A DNA stretch of 64,000 bases from Ensifer sp. PDNC004 (GCF_016919405.1 NZ_CP070354.1:442001-506000), one strand, 5' to 3'; positions 52,245 to 60,586 are shown, counted from the stretch's first letter. A program made the numbers and translations. The notes: generated by a model not told the origin, from the sequence alone.

Positions 52245-54359
52245 ATGCGCATTTCACACGTCTTCCTTGCTGCATTTCTTGCAATCGCGCCGGCCGCCTA
52301 TGCCGACGTTGCCTCGCCTCCTGTTCTGGAGCCGCTGAAGCAGCAGGCACAAGCCGCGCAGTTGAGCGCAAAATTTCTGACGCGTTACAGCTACAAGCCC
52401 GTTCCGCTCGACGACGCCCTGTCGGCCAAGATCATGGACAGCTTCATCGATTCTCTCGATCCGGATCGCGGGCTCTTCCTGCAGGCCGACATCGACAGTT
52501 TCAAGCCTGACCGCAACGAGATCGACGATGCCATCAAGCACAAGGACCTGAAGATCCCGTTTGCGATCTTCAACGTCTACGGCAAGCGTGTTGTCGACCG
52601 CATGAATTACGCACGCGAGCTGCTGAAGCAGGACTTCGATTTCACGAAGCAGGAGGATTACTCCGTGCTGCGGGACAAGGCGCCCTGGCCGCAATCGGAA
52701 GCCGAGAGCAACGAACTATGGCGCAAGCGCGTGAAGAGCGACTGGCTGCGGTTGAAGCTCAGCGGCAAGACCGATGCCGCCATCCGCGAAACGCTCGACA
52801 AGCGCTATGCCAATGCGCTCGAGCGCGCTTACAAGTATAAGAGCGACGACGTCTTCCAGTCGTTCATGAACGCCTACACGACCGCGGTCGATCCGCATAC
52901 GGACTATTTCGGCGCCAGCGCCTCGGCCGATTTCGATATCGCGATGAAGCTTTCGCTGGTCGGCATCGGCGCGGTGCTGCAGGAGCGCGACGACTACACG
53001 ACGATCCGCGAACTCGTGCCCGGCGGGCCGGCGCAGCTGTCCGGCAAGCTTGCGGTCGGAGACCGCATCACCGGCGTCGGGCAGGGCCACGACGGCCCGA
53101 TAAAGGAAGTGGTCGGCACGCGCATCGATGAAGTCGTGCAACTGATCCGGGGTAAAAAGGGATCGGTCGTGCGTCTGGACGTGCTGCCGGCGGATGCCGG
53201 AGCAGATGCCGCCCATCGCATCATCACCCTGGTGCGCGACAAGATCAGCCTCGAAAAGCAGGCGGCGCAGAAGACCGTCTTGTCCGTGAAGGCGGGCGAT
53301 GCCACGCGCAAGATCGGGGTGATCACCCTGCCGGCCTTCTACGAGGATTTCGAGGCCCGACGCAAAAGAGAGAAAGACTATCGCAGCGCAAGCCGCGACG
53401 TCGCAAAGCTTCTCGAAGAGTTGAAGCAGGAACAGGTCGACAGCGTGCTGATCGACGTGCGCAACAATGGCGGCGGTTCGCTGGATGAGGCGATTGCCCT
53501 GACCGGCCTGTTCATTGGCTCTGGTCCGGTCGTTCAGCAGCGCAGCAGCGACGGCAAGGTCGTGGTCTCAAGCTCGGAGTTTCCCGAGCCGATCTGGACG
53601 GGGCCTGTCGGGGTCCTGATCAACCGCGGCTCGGCGTCTGCCTCCGAAATCTTTGCCGCGGCGATCCAGGATTACGGTCGCGGTGTCGTCATCGGCGAAC
53701 CCAGCTTCGGCAAGGGCACGGTTCAGACCGTCGTCGATCTCGACCAGATGGTTCGCAACAGCAAACCCGCATTCGGCGAGCTCAAGGTGACGATCGCCCA
53801 GTTCTTCCGGGTCAATGGCGGCACCACGCAGCTGCACGGCGTAACGCCCGATATCAGCCTGCCGGGGCTTTCCGACCCGACGCGCTTCGGCGAGACGAGC
53901 TACGACAATGCCCTGCCGTGGTCGGAGATCGAGCCGGCAGACTATGCGCCCGCCAACACCGTCACGGCGCTGCTGCCCACGCTGCAAGGTCGTCATGATG
54001 CCCGTGTCGCAAGCGACCCGGAATTCCAGCGCCTGCTGGAAGACATCGCCGACATCAAGGCGCAGCGCGAAAAGGGCACTGTCTCCCTCAACGAAGCCGA
54101 ACGTCGCAAGGAGATGAAGGATCGCGAAGCGCGGCTCAAGTCTCGGCAGGGAAGCGACGCGGACGATGCCGGTGACGACGATGGTCTGAACGCCGACGAG
54201 CGCAGCCTGAGTGCCGATATCGCCATGGAGAAAGCCCGCAAGAACGTAAAGGATGTCCTGCTGACGGAGGCGACAGCCATTCTTGCCGATGAGGCGGATC
54301 TTCAGGAAGGCGAGCTGAAGGCGGTCACGCAGCCACCTGCAAGCGCGACCGGAAAATAA
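52245..54359 (+). CDS. prc: Tail-specific carboxy-terminal protease (S41, Prc/Tsp)
   Basis: This 704-residue periplasmic protease of the Prc type has a signal peptide (MRISHVFLAAFLAIAPAAYA), a long N-terminal lead domain, a PDZ domain at about 240-330 (LVGIGAVLQ, LVPGGPAQLSGKL) and the S41 core. The catalytic dyad is S465 in RGSASASE and K490 in SFGKG, spaced 25 residues as in E. coli Prc. A C-terminal DUF3340-like helical tail follows. It removes or degrades proteins with hydrophobic C-termini and takes part in envelope quality control. A strong terminator follows. This is one of two S41-related proteins here. Confidence 0.95.
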   Translation: MRISHVFLAAFLAIAPAAYADVASPPVLEPLKQQAQAAQLSAKFLTRYSYKPVPLDDALSAKIMDSFIDSLDPDRGLFLQADIDSFKPDRNEIDDAIKHKDLKIPFAIFNVYGKRVVDRMNYARELLKQDFDFTKQEDYSVLRDKAPWPQSEAESNELWRKRVKSDWLRLKLSGKTDAAIRETLDKRYANALERAYKYKSDDVFQSFMNAYTTAVDPHTDYFGASASADFDIAMKLSLVGIGAVLQERDDYTTIRELVPGGPAQLSGKLAVGDRITGVGQGHDGPIKEVVGTRIDEVVQLIRGKKGSVVRLDVLPADAGADAAHRIITLVRDKISLEKQAAQKTVLSVKAGDATRKIGVITLPAFYEDFEARRKREKDYRSASRDVAKLLEELKQEQVDSVLIDVRNNGGGSLDEAIALTGLFIGSGPVVQQRSSDGKVVVSSSEFPEPIWTGPVGVLINRGSASASEIFAAAIQDYGRGVVIGEPSFGKGTVQTVVDLDQMVRNSKPAFGELKVTIAQFFRVNGGTTQLHGVTPDISLPGLSDPTRFGETSYDNALPWSEIEPADYAPANTVTALLPTLQGRHDARVASDPEFQRLLEDIADIKAQREKGTVSLNEAERRKEMKDREARLKSRQGSDADDAGDDDGLNADERSLSADIAMEKARKNVKDVLLTEATAILADEADLQEGELKAVTQPPASATGK

Positions 54360-54401
54360 TCTGCCCGGCCGATGGCCGCGGCGATGCGCAGGCACAAAAG
54401 C

Positions 54402-54435
54402 AAAGGCCGACAAAACATTCGTTTTGTCGGCCTTT
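54402..54435 (+). terminator. Intrinsic terminator of prc
   Basis: Fifteen perfectly paired bases (AAAGGCCGACAAAAC with GTTTTGTCGGCCTTT) form a stem with loop ATTC, and T-rich DNA follows. It is 42 bp after the stop codon and is a textbook intrinsic terminator. Confidence 0.95.
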
Positions 54436-54699
54436 TTGTTTCTTTTTTGGCGTTCAGGCGGCGTGGTTCCCTGGCATGAGCGCGTCAGTATCTCTGCTGG
54501 ATGGGCCTCGACCTGGGGCGCGTTCGAGTGTCTGGGCGAGCCAGGCTTCACCTCTATTGATTTGTACGACCTTCCTGCCTCTAATTGAGGACATAGCCGC
54601 TCAACTCTCAGTATCGTTAGCCGTGTTTCATTTCCGCAGGATTTGCCTGCCCGTGCCGTGCAAGACTTTCTATGATTTCAAGCATGACAAGGGGCCCTT

Positions 54700-55551
54700 A
54701 TGCGCAACCAGGAAAGTTACAACAAACGCCTCAACCGGGTCATCGATTACGTCTATGCCCACCTTGAGGATGATCTTTCCTTCGATCGGCTGGCGGAAGT
54801 CGCTTGCCTTTCGCCCTATCACTGGAGCCGCATCTATTCGGCCATGCGCGGAGAAACCATTGTCGCGACGATCCGCAGGTTGAGGCTCCAGCGCGCTGCC
54901 GATCGGCTGGCCAATTCTGATCTCGAAATCGAAGCGGTCAGTGCGCGTGCCGGGTATAGCTCGACCGACACATTCGGGCGGGCTTTCAAGGGCGCCTTCG
55001 GCGTGAGCCCGGCCGCCTACCGTGAGGCGGGCTCGCACTCCGGCTTTAGGGCGGCGAATGCTGCCAGCGAAGCAGCCGCCTTTGCCGTCGTGGTGGAGAG
55101 CTTGCCGGAGCGCCGCTGCGCCGGAATCGATCACATCGGTTCCTACATGGAGATCGACCACGCCATGGGTCGGCTCTTTGCCGCGCTTGTCGACCGCTAT
55201 TCCCTGCCGGCAGAGCCCGCCATGCTCGGGGTGTTCTTCGACGATCCCGATCTTGGACCCGAGGCGGAGTTGCATTCGCGCGCCTGCCTGCCGGTGGCAA
55301 CGTCCGTCACGATCGATGCGCCACTGGTGGAGACGGTTCTGCGCGGCGGACCATATGCGAAGCTGCGTTACAAGGGACCCTATACCGATATGCGAGGCGC
55401 CTATCGGTGGCTTCTGGGCGTGTGGCTGCCTGCATCTGGTCATGAGCCGGACGACGCGCCGATCTTCGAAGCCTATCTCAACGACCCGCGCGAAGTGCCG
55501 CAAAACGAACTGCGCACCGATATTCACCTGCCCCTCAAGGCCGTGTCATGA
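54700..55551 (+). CDS. AraC family regulator with GyrI-like effector domain
   Basis: This 283-residue protein has an N-terminal AraC HTH pair (LSFDRLAEVACLSPYHWSRIY and VSARAGYSSTDTFGRAFKGAF), followed by a GyrI-like small-molecule-binding domain (VVVESLPERRCAGIDHIGSY to FEAYLNDP). The layout is that of SoxS/Rob-type multidrug regulators fused to GyrI. The start at 54700 follows AAGGGGC. It overlaps the DUF1801 gene by ATGA, so the two are one transcript. The pairing of AraC-GyrI and DUF1801 suggests a stress or drug response. Confidence 0.93.
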   Translation: MRNQESYNKRLNRVIDYVYAHLEDDLSFDRLAEVACLSPYHWSRIYSAMRGETIVATIRRLRLQRAADRLANSDLEIEAVSARAGYSSTDTFGRAFKGAFGVSPAAYREAGSHSGFRAANAASEAAAFAVVVESLPERRCAGIDHIGSYMEIDHAMGRLFAALVDRYSLPAEPAMLGVFFDDPDLGPEAELHSRACLPVATSVTIDAPLVETVLRGGPYAKLRYKGPYTDMRGAYRWLLGVWLPASGHEPDDAPIFEAYLNDPREVPQNELRTDIHLPLKAVS

Positions 55552-55970
55552 AGGCGCCACCTGTCCCCCGACCCGTTGCCGAAGCGTTATCGCGCTACCC
55601 CGAACCGGTGCGAGCGCGTCTGTTGGAGATCCGTGAGATTGTATTTTCGGTAGCCGCAGAAACACAAGATATCGGGGCGCTCACCGAAACGCTCAAATGG
55701 GGCGAGCCGGCCTATCTGACCGAGGCAAGAAAGAGCGGGAGCACCATCAGGCTGGGCACCACCAAATCGGCGCCGGACAAATGCGCGGTGCTTTTCAACT
55801 GCAAGACAACGCTTGTTGAGACGTTCCGGGCCCATTTTGCCGATGACTTCGCATTCGAGGGCAATCGCGCCCTCATCGTGCCCGCCACGGGCGCACTATC
55901 GCGCGAGCCGCTGATGCTCTGCTTGCGCGCAGCCCTGACCTATCATCGGTCGAAGGCCGGGTTTCTGTAA
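55548..55970 (+). CDS. DUF1801 domain protein, copy 2
   Basis: This 140-residue protein has the DUF1801 core: RLLEIREIVFSVAAETQDIG, then LTETLKWGEPAYLTEA and the strand CAVLFNCKTTLVETF. It lacks the Lys-rich leader of the copy at 34792 and is shorter. The start overlaps the AraC-GyrI stop (ATGA), so co-expression is near certain. It has no Cys motif or membrane segment. The role is unknown; control by a GyrI-type regulator suggests a small-molecule or stress link. Confidence 0.9.
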   Translation: MKAPPVPRPVAEALSRYPEPVRARLLEIREIVFSVAAETQDIGALTETLKWGEPAYLTEARKSGSTIRLGTTKSAPDKCAVLFNCKTTLVETFRAHFADDFAFEGNRALIVPATGALSREPLMLCLRAALTYHRSKAGFL

Positions 55971-56052
55971 GAAGTGCCGTCGGTGGTTTCCTGCCGCCGA
56001 CATGGATTCTCGCCGTCCGAGACATCCGATGCCCAGGATGGCGAGACGTTCA

Positions 56053-56181
56053 TCAGTCCTGCCAGATGGGGTATGCTTGTCGTTGCGCGTTGGTGTCGCT
56101 GAGTTCCAAGTAAATAGAGCATGCACTCAGAAATAATATGCTGAATACGATCAGCGCGCTAAAAAACATGAAGAGGTACAT
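56053..56181 (-). CDS. 42-residue single-span membrane peptide or lipoprotein
   Basis: ATG 56181 is preceded by GGAG with 8 bp spacing and opens a 42-codon frame that starts MYLFMFFSALIVFSILFLSA. The Cys after LSA (residue 21) makes an LSAC lipobox, so it may be lipid-anchored. The tail (SIYLELSDTNAQRQAYPI) is polar. A longer form from ATG 56205 adds eight residues. It is too short for most annotations. It lies antisense to the gap between DUF1801 and DUF3313 copy 2. The good ribosome-binding site makes it plausible. Confidence 0.45.
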   Translation of the reverse strand: MYLFMFFSALIVFSILFLSACSIYLELSDTNAQRQAYPIWQD

Positions 56182-56265
56182 GAATATACTCCGGGTAAAA
56201 ATCATTGTTCATCTTTGTCTTATTGTTCTCTTGCAGGAACATTACGCTGTCCGAGGGCTGATTTT

Positions 56266-56289
56266 CTGAATTCTGGATATCGAATTCAG
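56266..56289. repeat. Inverted repeat upstream of DUF3313 copy 2
   Basis: Arms CTGAATTC and GAATTCAG pair perfectly around an 8-bp gap. The site lies 28 bp before the shared lipoprotein promoter element and may be a second regulator site. Confidence 0.4.
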
Positions 56290-56316
56290 GTGGACGTCAG
56301 TTTGCTCGATCTGAAT

Positions 56317-56337
56317 TCGTAATGTTTTCACAAGGTG
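56317..56337 (+). promoter_or_regulatory. Shared element before DUF3313 copy 2
   Basis: The 21-bp element has the form TCGTAA-N2-TT-N-TCACAAGGTG and matches the element at 57344 at 18 of 21 positions. It lies 47 bp before ATG 56385. The equal spacing at both genes points to a common regulator, with response regulator 2 the likely one. Confidence 0.6.
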
Positions 56338-56384
56338 CAGGGCCCCAATCGGCGCTCGTTTTCGACAACGAGGGTTTCGGGCAA

Positions 56385-57323
56385 ATGACGTGTGGTGAGA
56401 CGAAGAACAGCGGTAAGCTTGCTAGAAAAAGGGCACATGCGGCGGGCGGTCGGGGGATCGCAATATGGGTGCCGATCATGCTCGTGCTTGGGGGATGTAC
56501 GACCGTTCCTTTGACGGAAGCGGGGACGCTGACTTCCTACAGCAACCTCAGCGCGCCCAAGGGGAAGTTCGAGAAGAAAAGGGTCTACTTCAGCAAGGAC
56601 GGCCTGAAGGACGTCAAGACCGTGAGCATCGCACCGACGGCTTTGGCCCCGGCTGCGCAAAAGCGTGTCGAGAAGCAGACGGACCGCCTCCTTTTAACGA
56701 ACGCGATCGACCGCGCGATTTGCATCACCATGAGCGAGAAGTATGAGATCGTCCCGTTCGGCACGCCCGCGGATCTGACGGTTCGAACGGCCGTTACGGA
56801 CATCGTCCCGACCGAGCCGTCGGTCGCCGGTGCCGCCAAGGCGATTTCCATCGGCAGTTCGCTGGCTCTGCCGGTCGGTATACCGCGACTGCCCCTCGGG
56901 CTTGGCGGGCTCGCGGTCGAAGCGGAAGCGGTGGATCGAGACGGCAAGCAAAGGGCGGCGATCGTTTGGTCGAAGGGCGCCAACTCGTTTACAAGCGAAG
57001 CGCGCGTTTCGCCGGTTGGCGACGCCTACGACCTGGCCGGCGCGTTCGGCAAAGATTTCTCAAGAATGGTCGTCGCCGGCAAAGAACCCGGAAATTTCGA
57101 TCTGCACCTGCCGTCCGGCTACGACATTCGCACGTCGTTTGGCGGGAAACCCGGTTCTGCGATCTGCGAGAACTTCGGCCGTGCGCCGGGTGTCGTCGGC
57201 ATGATCGGCGCCTCGATCGGCGCGCCTCCGTCCTGGACGGACAAGGGAGGCAAGCTCCCCGTGACTGCGACAGATGCAGCCGTTTCTGCCGAAAGAACAA
57301 AGCCTTCCATTGGCAGCCGTTGA
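56385..57323 (+). CDS. DUF3313 family lipoprotein, copy 2
   Basis: This 312-residue lipoprotein has signal MLVLGGC with a lipobox Cys at about 38 and the post-Cys sequence TTVPLTEAGTLTSYSNL, close to copy 1 at 20949. The DUF3313 core (ADLTVRTAVTDIVPTEPS, then FGRAPGVVGMIGASIGAPP) is also shared. I choose ATG 56385 because the promoter element ends 47 bp before it; ATG 56322 would overlap that element. The second AUG also gives a signal of the same length as copy 1. It lies before two-component system 2. The function is unknown. Confidence 0.85.
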   Translation: MTCGETKNSGKLARKRAHAAGGRGIAIWVPIMLVLGGCTTVPLTEAGTLTSYSNLSAPKGKFEKKRVYFSKDGLKDVKTVSIAPTALAPAAQKRVEKQTDRLLLTNAIDRAICITMSEKYEIVPFGTPADLTVRTAVTDIVPTEPSVAGAAKAISIGSSLALPVGIPRLPLGLGGLAVEAEAVDRDGKQRAAIVWSKGANSFTSEARVSPVGDAYDLAGAFGKDFSRMVVAGKEPGNFDLHLPSGYDIRTSFGGKPGSAICENFGRAPGVVGMIGASIGAPPSWTDKGGKLPVTATDAAVSAERTKPSIGSR

Positions 57324-57343
57324 GGCGGACTGCACTTGCGTCT

Positions 57344-57364
57344 CGTAACATTGTCACAAGGTGG
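57344..57364 (+). promoter_or_regulatory. Shared element before the small lipoprotein
   Basis: This copy of the TCGTAA-N2-TT-N-TCACAAGGTG element lies 48 bp before ATG 57413. It matches the element at 56317 at 18 of 21 positions, and both have the same distance to their start codons. Confidence 0.6.
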
Positions 57365-57412
57365 CAGTGGGATCTAGGCACCCGCAAAATGAGAAATAAC
57401 CGAGGTCACTTC

Positions 57413-57607
57413 ATGCGTCTTTTTATTGCAGCAGGCCTGCTGATCGTGCTGGCGGGATGCGAAACCGTAGAATACAAAAACCGCTGTGCGGAGTACGGAT
57501 TCGTGCCGGGAACCGATGCTTACGCCAATTGCGTGCAACGTCTTGATATGTCCGATGAACGCCGCAGGGGACGCGATTACGATCCTCCGGTGTATGCTTA
57601 CGATTAA
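57413..57607 (+). CDS. Small lipoprotein (64 residues)
   Basis: This is a 64-residue exported peptide with signal MRLFIAAGLLIVLAGC and lipobox LAGC (Cys16). The mature part (ETVEYKNRCAEYGFVPGTD) has two further Cys (in NRC and NCV) that could form a disulfide, and a charged tail (DERRRGRDYDPPVYAYD). GAGG at 57402-57405 fits ATG 57413. It lies between DUF3313 copy 2 and response regulator 2, and its promoter element is the same as that of copy 2, so it is probably in the same regulon. It is likely an outer-membrane or periplasmic lipoprotein of unknown role. Confidence 0.8.
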   Translation: MRLFIAAGLLIVLAGCETVEYKNRCAEYGFVPGTDAYANCVQRLDMSDERRRGRDYDPPVYAYD

Positions 57608-57757
57608 TCCGCAGGGATGCCAGCTGTTTTAGAGAAAACTGTTTCAATTGGGCGACTGCGACATGGCCTATGGCACGTTGTTTAGAGCTCTCTTTTGTTT
57701 CCTTTAAAAAAGCTTTGCGCCTTCAGTACTCAATTCTAGTCGATATTGGTAGGCAAC

Positions 57758-58429
57758 ATGCGAATTCTGATCGTAGAAGATGATCGTGAACTGGCGTCTT
57801 CGCTCAAGGCCATGCTGGAAGCCGCGATCGGCGTTGCGGATGTGTTCGAGACGCTTGCGGATGCCGAGGCGGCATTGCTTGCCTTCAAGTTCGATCTCGT
57901 CGTCATCGACCGCAACCTTCCTGATGGGGACGGCCTGTCGCTGCTGCCGACGCTGCGACAGCTCCGTCCGAGGCCGGCAACGCTCGTTCTGACGGCATTG
58001 GACGACCCGACCGATATCGTGTCTGCGCTCGACAAGGGCGCAGACGAATATGTCGGCAAACCCTTCGAGCCGATGGAGTTGATTGCGCGGGCGCGCGCCG
58101 TGCTTCGCCGCTATAGCCTGGATGAGACCGGCTCCACGCAGTTCGGCAATCTGTCGTTTGATCTCGTCAACCGCTCCGCCATGATCGGTGAGAATGCACT
58201 GTGTGTGCCAAGGCGTGAACTCGCCGTTCTGGAAGCACTGATCCGGCGAGCGGGCCGCGTCGTACAGCGCGATAACCTGGAAGCGGCCGTCTACAACATC
58301 GATGAGGAGATCGAGTCCAACGTGCTCGATTCCCATGTCTCGCGGCTCCGCAAGCGGCTGCGTGAGGGCAACTGCAACGCAACGATCCGGACCATTCGCG
58401 GGATCGGCTACATGCTGGTGCAGGAATGA
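57758..58429 (+). CDS. Two-component response regulator, OmpR family (system 2)
   Basis: This 223-residue regulator has the receiver acidic pocket (VEDDRE), phosphoacceptor D51 in VVIDRNLPDGDG and K in VGKPFEP. Its winged-helix domain carries VLDSHVSRLRKRL. It is the paralog of the regulator at 18826 and has the same length, the same D51 position and a matching LEAAVYN segment. The start is ATG 57758. It overlaps the kinase start as ATGATG. It probably controls the two lipoprotein genes upstream through the shared element, which is inference. Confidence 0.95.
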   Translation: MRILIVEDDRELASSLKAMLEAAIGVADVFETLADAEAALLAFKFDLVVIDRNLPDGDGLSLLPTLRQLRPRPATLVLTALDDPTDIVSALDKGADEYVGKPFEPMELIARARAVLRRYSLDETGSTQFGNLSFDLVNRSAMIGENALCVPRRELAVLEALIRRAGRVVQRDNLEAAVYNIDEEIESNVLDSHVSRLRKRLREGNCNATIRTIRGIGYMLVQE

Positions 58430-59814
58430 TGAAACGCCAAAATTCGATCGCCTTTCCGGTGGCGACCGTGCTCGTTTTGGGCATGGTGCTGGTGATGGTG
58501 ATCAGCACTGTCCTTACCATCGCGGTGTTCCTGCTGATGGATGCGCAGAGCAGGAAACAGGTCGCACTCGACAGCGTCGTCAAACTTCTCCAGGACGGAG
58601 TGAGTTACGACCATACGGGGAAATTTGTTCTTGAGGTGGATGGGGTCATCGTCGAGAAGATCCTCAGGCTCTCCAAAGAGCAACCCGAGTTCTGGTATTT
58701 TCTCAGTGACGGAAAGCAATCGATCGTACATGGCACCGTGCCGGAGACGGCGCGAAACATCATCGAAACGACCTCTCCTCAGGTCTTTTCCTCTCAGTTT
58801 TATTATAAGAAGGGCGGTGAGCAGTTTCTGGGTCTGCGAAAACTGAACGCAGAAGATCCCCCCAAACTGGCTGTTATCGGCGGAGTGACATTTTCGAACG
58901 CTGAAACGCTGCTCGTGATCCTGCGCGAAATTTGGCCGCAGGGGCTCTACCACCTTCTGGGTATTGTTCTCGTCGCCACGGCCACGATTGCTGTCTTCGC
59001 CGTCAAGCGCACCATCGCAATCCCGGTAAAAAGGGTTGTCGATTCAGCCGAGCAGATCGATGGTCTCCCCGGTGGTCGCCGGATATCGGACCGCGACACG
59101 CCCGTAGAACTGAAGCCGATGGTGGCCGCGTTCAACAACGCGCTCAGTTGCATCGACAACGCGTTCGAAGCGCAGCGACACTTTCTTGCCAATGCATCCC
59201 ACGAGCTGCGGACGCCGCTGACCAAGCTGCGATTGAAGCTCGACCTGGTGCAGGACCCGGAGGTGAGGGAGGTCCTCGTTCGCGACACGGCGCGCCTTGG
59301 GTCGATCGTCACGACATCGTTGCAGCTGGCGCGTCTGTCCGGCCAGGCATTGACTTTCACCATGATAGATCTCGCAGCCATTGCGCGTGTGGTCATTGCC
59401 GAACATGTGCCCTTGGCGATGAAGCAAGGCATGGAGATAGAGCTCAAGGCGGAAGGGCGGGTCATGGTCTCCGGTTCCGAGCCGGCTATCCGCGTGGCCC
59501 TCGATAATTTGATCATCAATGCAATGCGACACGCACGCGGGACGGAGGTGCTCATGGTCGAGGTTCTCCAAGCCCGCATCGTGCGCGTCACCGACGAAGG
59601 GCCGGGGATCCCGGCCGCGGAGCGCGAGAAAATGCTGAAGCCGTTTGTGCGCGGGAACACCAACGCCAGCGAGGGAACAGGCATGGGGCTGGCCATCGTT
59701 ACCCAGATCATGATGGCGCACGGTGGCTCCGTCGAACTCGCAGAAGCAGCGGCCGGCGGCCTGGTGGTAGATCTGGCGTTTCCGAAAATCGCGAAGGAGA
59801 CCGCGGCAGCGTGA
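58426..59814 (+). CDS. Sensor histidine kinase (system 2)
   Basis: This 462-residue kinase has a first membrane helix at about 11-37, a periplasmic sensor of about 130 residues with a PAS-like alpha/beta pattern (YFLSDGKQSIVHGTV), a second membrane helix at about 175-195 and a HAMP linker. The H-box is NASHELRTPL with H259. The ATPase part has NLIINAMRHARG, DEGPGIP and GTGMGLAIV. Start ATG 58426 overlaps the regulator stop. It is homologous to the kinase at 19497 in the catalytic core, but the sensor parts differ, so the two should detect different cues. Confidence 0.94.
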   Translation: MMKRQNSIAFPVATVLVLGMVLVMVISTVLTIAVFLLMDAQSRKQVALDSVVKLLQDGVSYDHTGKFVLEVDGVIVEKILRLSKEQPEFWYFLSDGKQSIVHGTVPETARNIIETTSPQVFSSQFYYKKGGEQFLGLRKLNAEDPPKLAVIGGVTFSNAETLLVILREIWPQGLYHLLGIVLVATATIAVFAVKRTIAIPVKRVVDSAEQIDGLPGGRRISDRDTPVELKPMVAAFNNALSCIDNAFEAQRHFLANASHELRTPLTKLRLKLDLVQDPEVREVLVRDTARLGSIVTTSLQLARLSGQALTFTMIDLAAIARVVIAEHVPLAMKQGMEIELKAEGRVMVSGSEPAIRVALDNLIINAMRHARGTEVLMVEVLQARIVRVTDEGPGIPAAEREKMLKPFVRGNTNASEGTGMGLAIVTQIMMAHGGSVELAEAAAGGLVVDLAFPKIAKETAAA

Positions 59815-59832
59815 CGTGCCTGGCTTTCCGGA

Positions 59833-59866
59833 GCTGACCACGCAGCAGTCTTCCTGAGTGGTCAGC
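59833..59866. terminator. Bidirectional hairpin between kinase 2 and the sigma factor
   Basis: Perfect 9-bp arms (GCTGACCAC and GTGGTCAGC) with a 16-nt loop lie between the convergent genes. One arm overlaps the sigma-factor stop codon. No T-run is seen on either side, so its strength is uncertain. Confidence 0.45.
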
Positions 59867-60380
59867 CCGCCAAATATTCTCGTAGTAGCAGGCGTGCGCG
59901 GTGCAGTCGCGCCTTCACCGCCTGTCGCGAAAGATGAAGCGTCGTGGCGATCTCGTCGATCGTCATCTCCTGGAGGTCGCGCATCAGAGCGACGTCTCGA
60001 TACTGCGGCGGCAGTGCCTCGAACGCCGCTGCAAGATCGAGACGCAGCACGTGTTCCGGCCGCTGCACCAGGCTTGTTTCAAGCGCGTCTTCATCGATGG
60101 CGGCGACCAAACCGCTGCGTCGGGCGAGCCTCAGGCACTCCCGCCGGACCACGCTGAACAACCAGTTCGACAGGGTCGCGAGTGCCCGGATTGCGCCGAC
60201 ATGGCGCGACAGAAGCCAGAGCGTCTCCTGCGTCGCATCGTCGACATCGGCGGTGCGGCAAGTTGCCCGGGCGTAGCCGCGAATGTCAGGCTGGGTCCGC
60301 TCGAGCAGCCGGACGATCGCATTGCGATCGCCGTGGCGGGCGGCTTCGAACGTTTCGGTCGTCACCGCCTTGGTGTTCAT
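59862..60380 (-). CDS. ECF-type RNA polymerase sigma factor
   Basis: This 172-residue sigma-70 family protein has region 2 (DVDDATQETLWLLSRHVGAI, then NWLFSVVRRECLRLARR) and region 4 (LPPQYRDVALMRDLQEMTID, then EIATTLHLSRQAVKARLHRAR). Regions 1 and 3 are missing, so it is ECF class. The start ATG 60380 overlaps the DUF2892 stop as ATGA. No anti-sigma gene of a known type is adjacent. The small membrane protein encoded upstream may take that place. The target promoter is not known. Confidence 0.92.
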   Translation of the reverse strand: MNTKAVTTETFEAARHGDRNAIVRLLERTQPDIRGYARATCRTADVDDATQETLWLLSRHVGAIRALATLSNWLFSVVRRECLRLARRSGLVAAIDEDALETSLVQRPEHVLRLDLAAAFEALPPQYRDVALMRDLQEMTIDEIATTLHLSRQAVKARLHRARLLLREYLAG

Positions 60381-60586
60381 GGCTTGCTCCGATCGTGGAG
60401 CCCGGCAACGGCGCAGGCCGGGCAGTAGCCGATGAGGCCGGTGAGGACGAAGGTGAGGGCCGATACGCCCACCAGCAGGGCGATCCAACCACTCAGGAAA
60501 CTGTATGCCAGCACAGCGGCACCGATCCCAAGGCCAATCCGCACTGTCTGCTGCGCTCTACCGATATTCTTGCGAAAAAATGCCAT
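60377..60586 (-). CDS. DUF2892 (YgaP-like) inner-membrane protein
   Basis: This 69-residue protein has the DUF2892 signature MAFFRKNIGRAQQTVRIGLG and two membrane spans (IGAAVLAYSFLSGWIALLVG and VSALTFVLTGLIG). The CPAC motif (YCPACAVAG) follows near the C-terminus. GGAGGTGTTGC precedes ATG 60586. It overlaps the ECF sigma gene, so its level is tied to the sigma factor. Such proteins are often next to rhodanese genes. The CxxC may bind metal or sense redox state and could report to the sigma factor. Confidence 0.88.
   Translation of the reverse strand: MAFFRKNIGRAQQTVRIGLGIGAAVLAYSFLSGWIALLVGVSALTFVLTGLIGYCPACAVAGLHDRSKP

Larger units (their letters stand above)
55971..56384. other. AT-rich stretch before DUF3313 copy 2
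   Basis: These 414 bp hold a likely small minus-strand gene (56053-56181), an 8-bp palindrome (56266-56289) and the lipoprotein promoter element (56317-56337). The left 80 bp show nothing I can assign. Confidence 0.5.
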
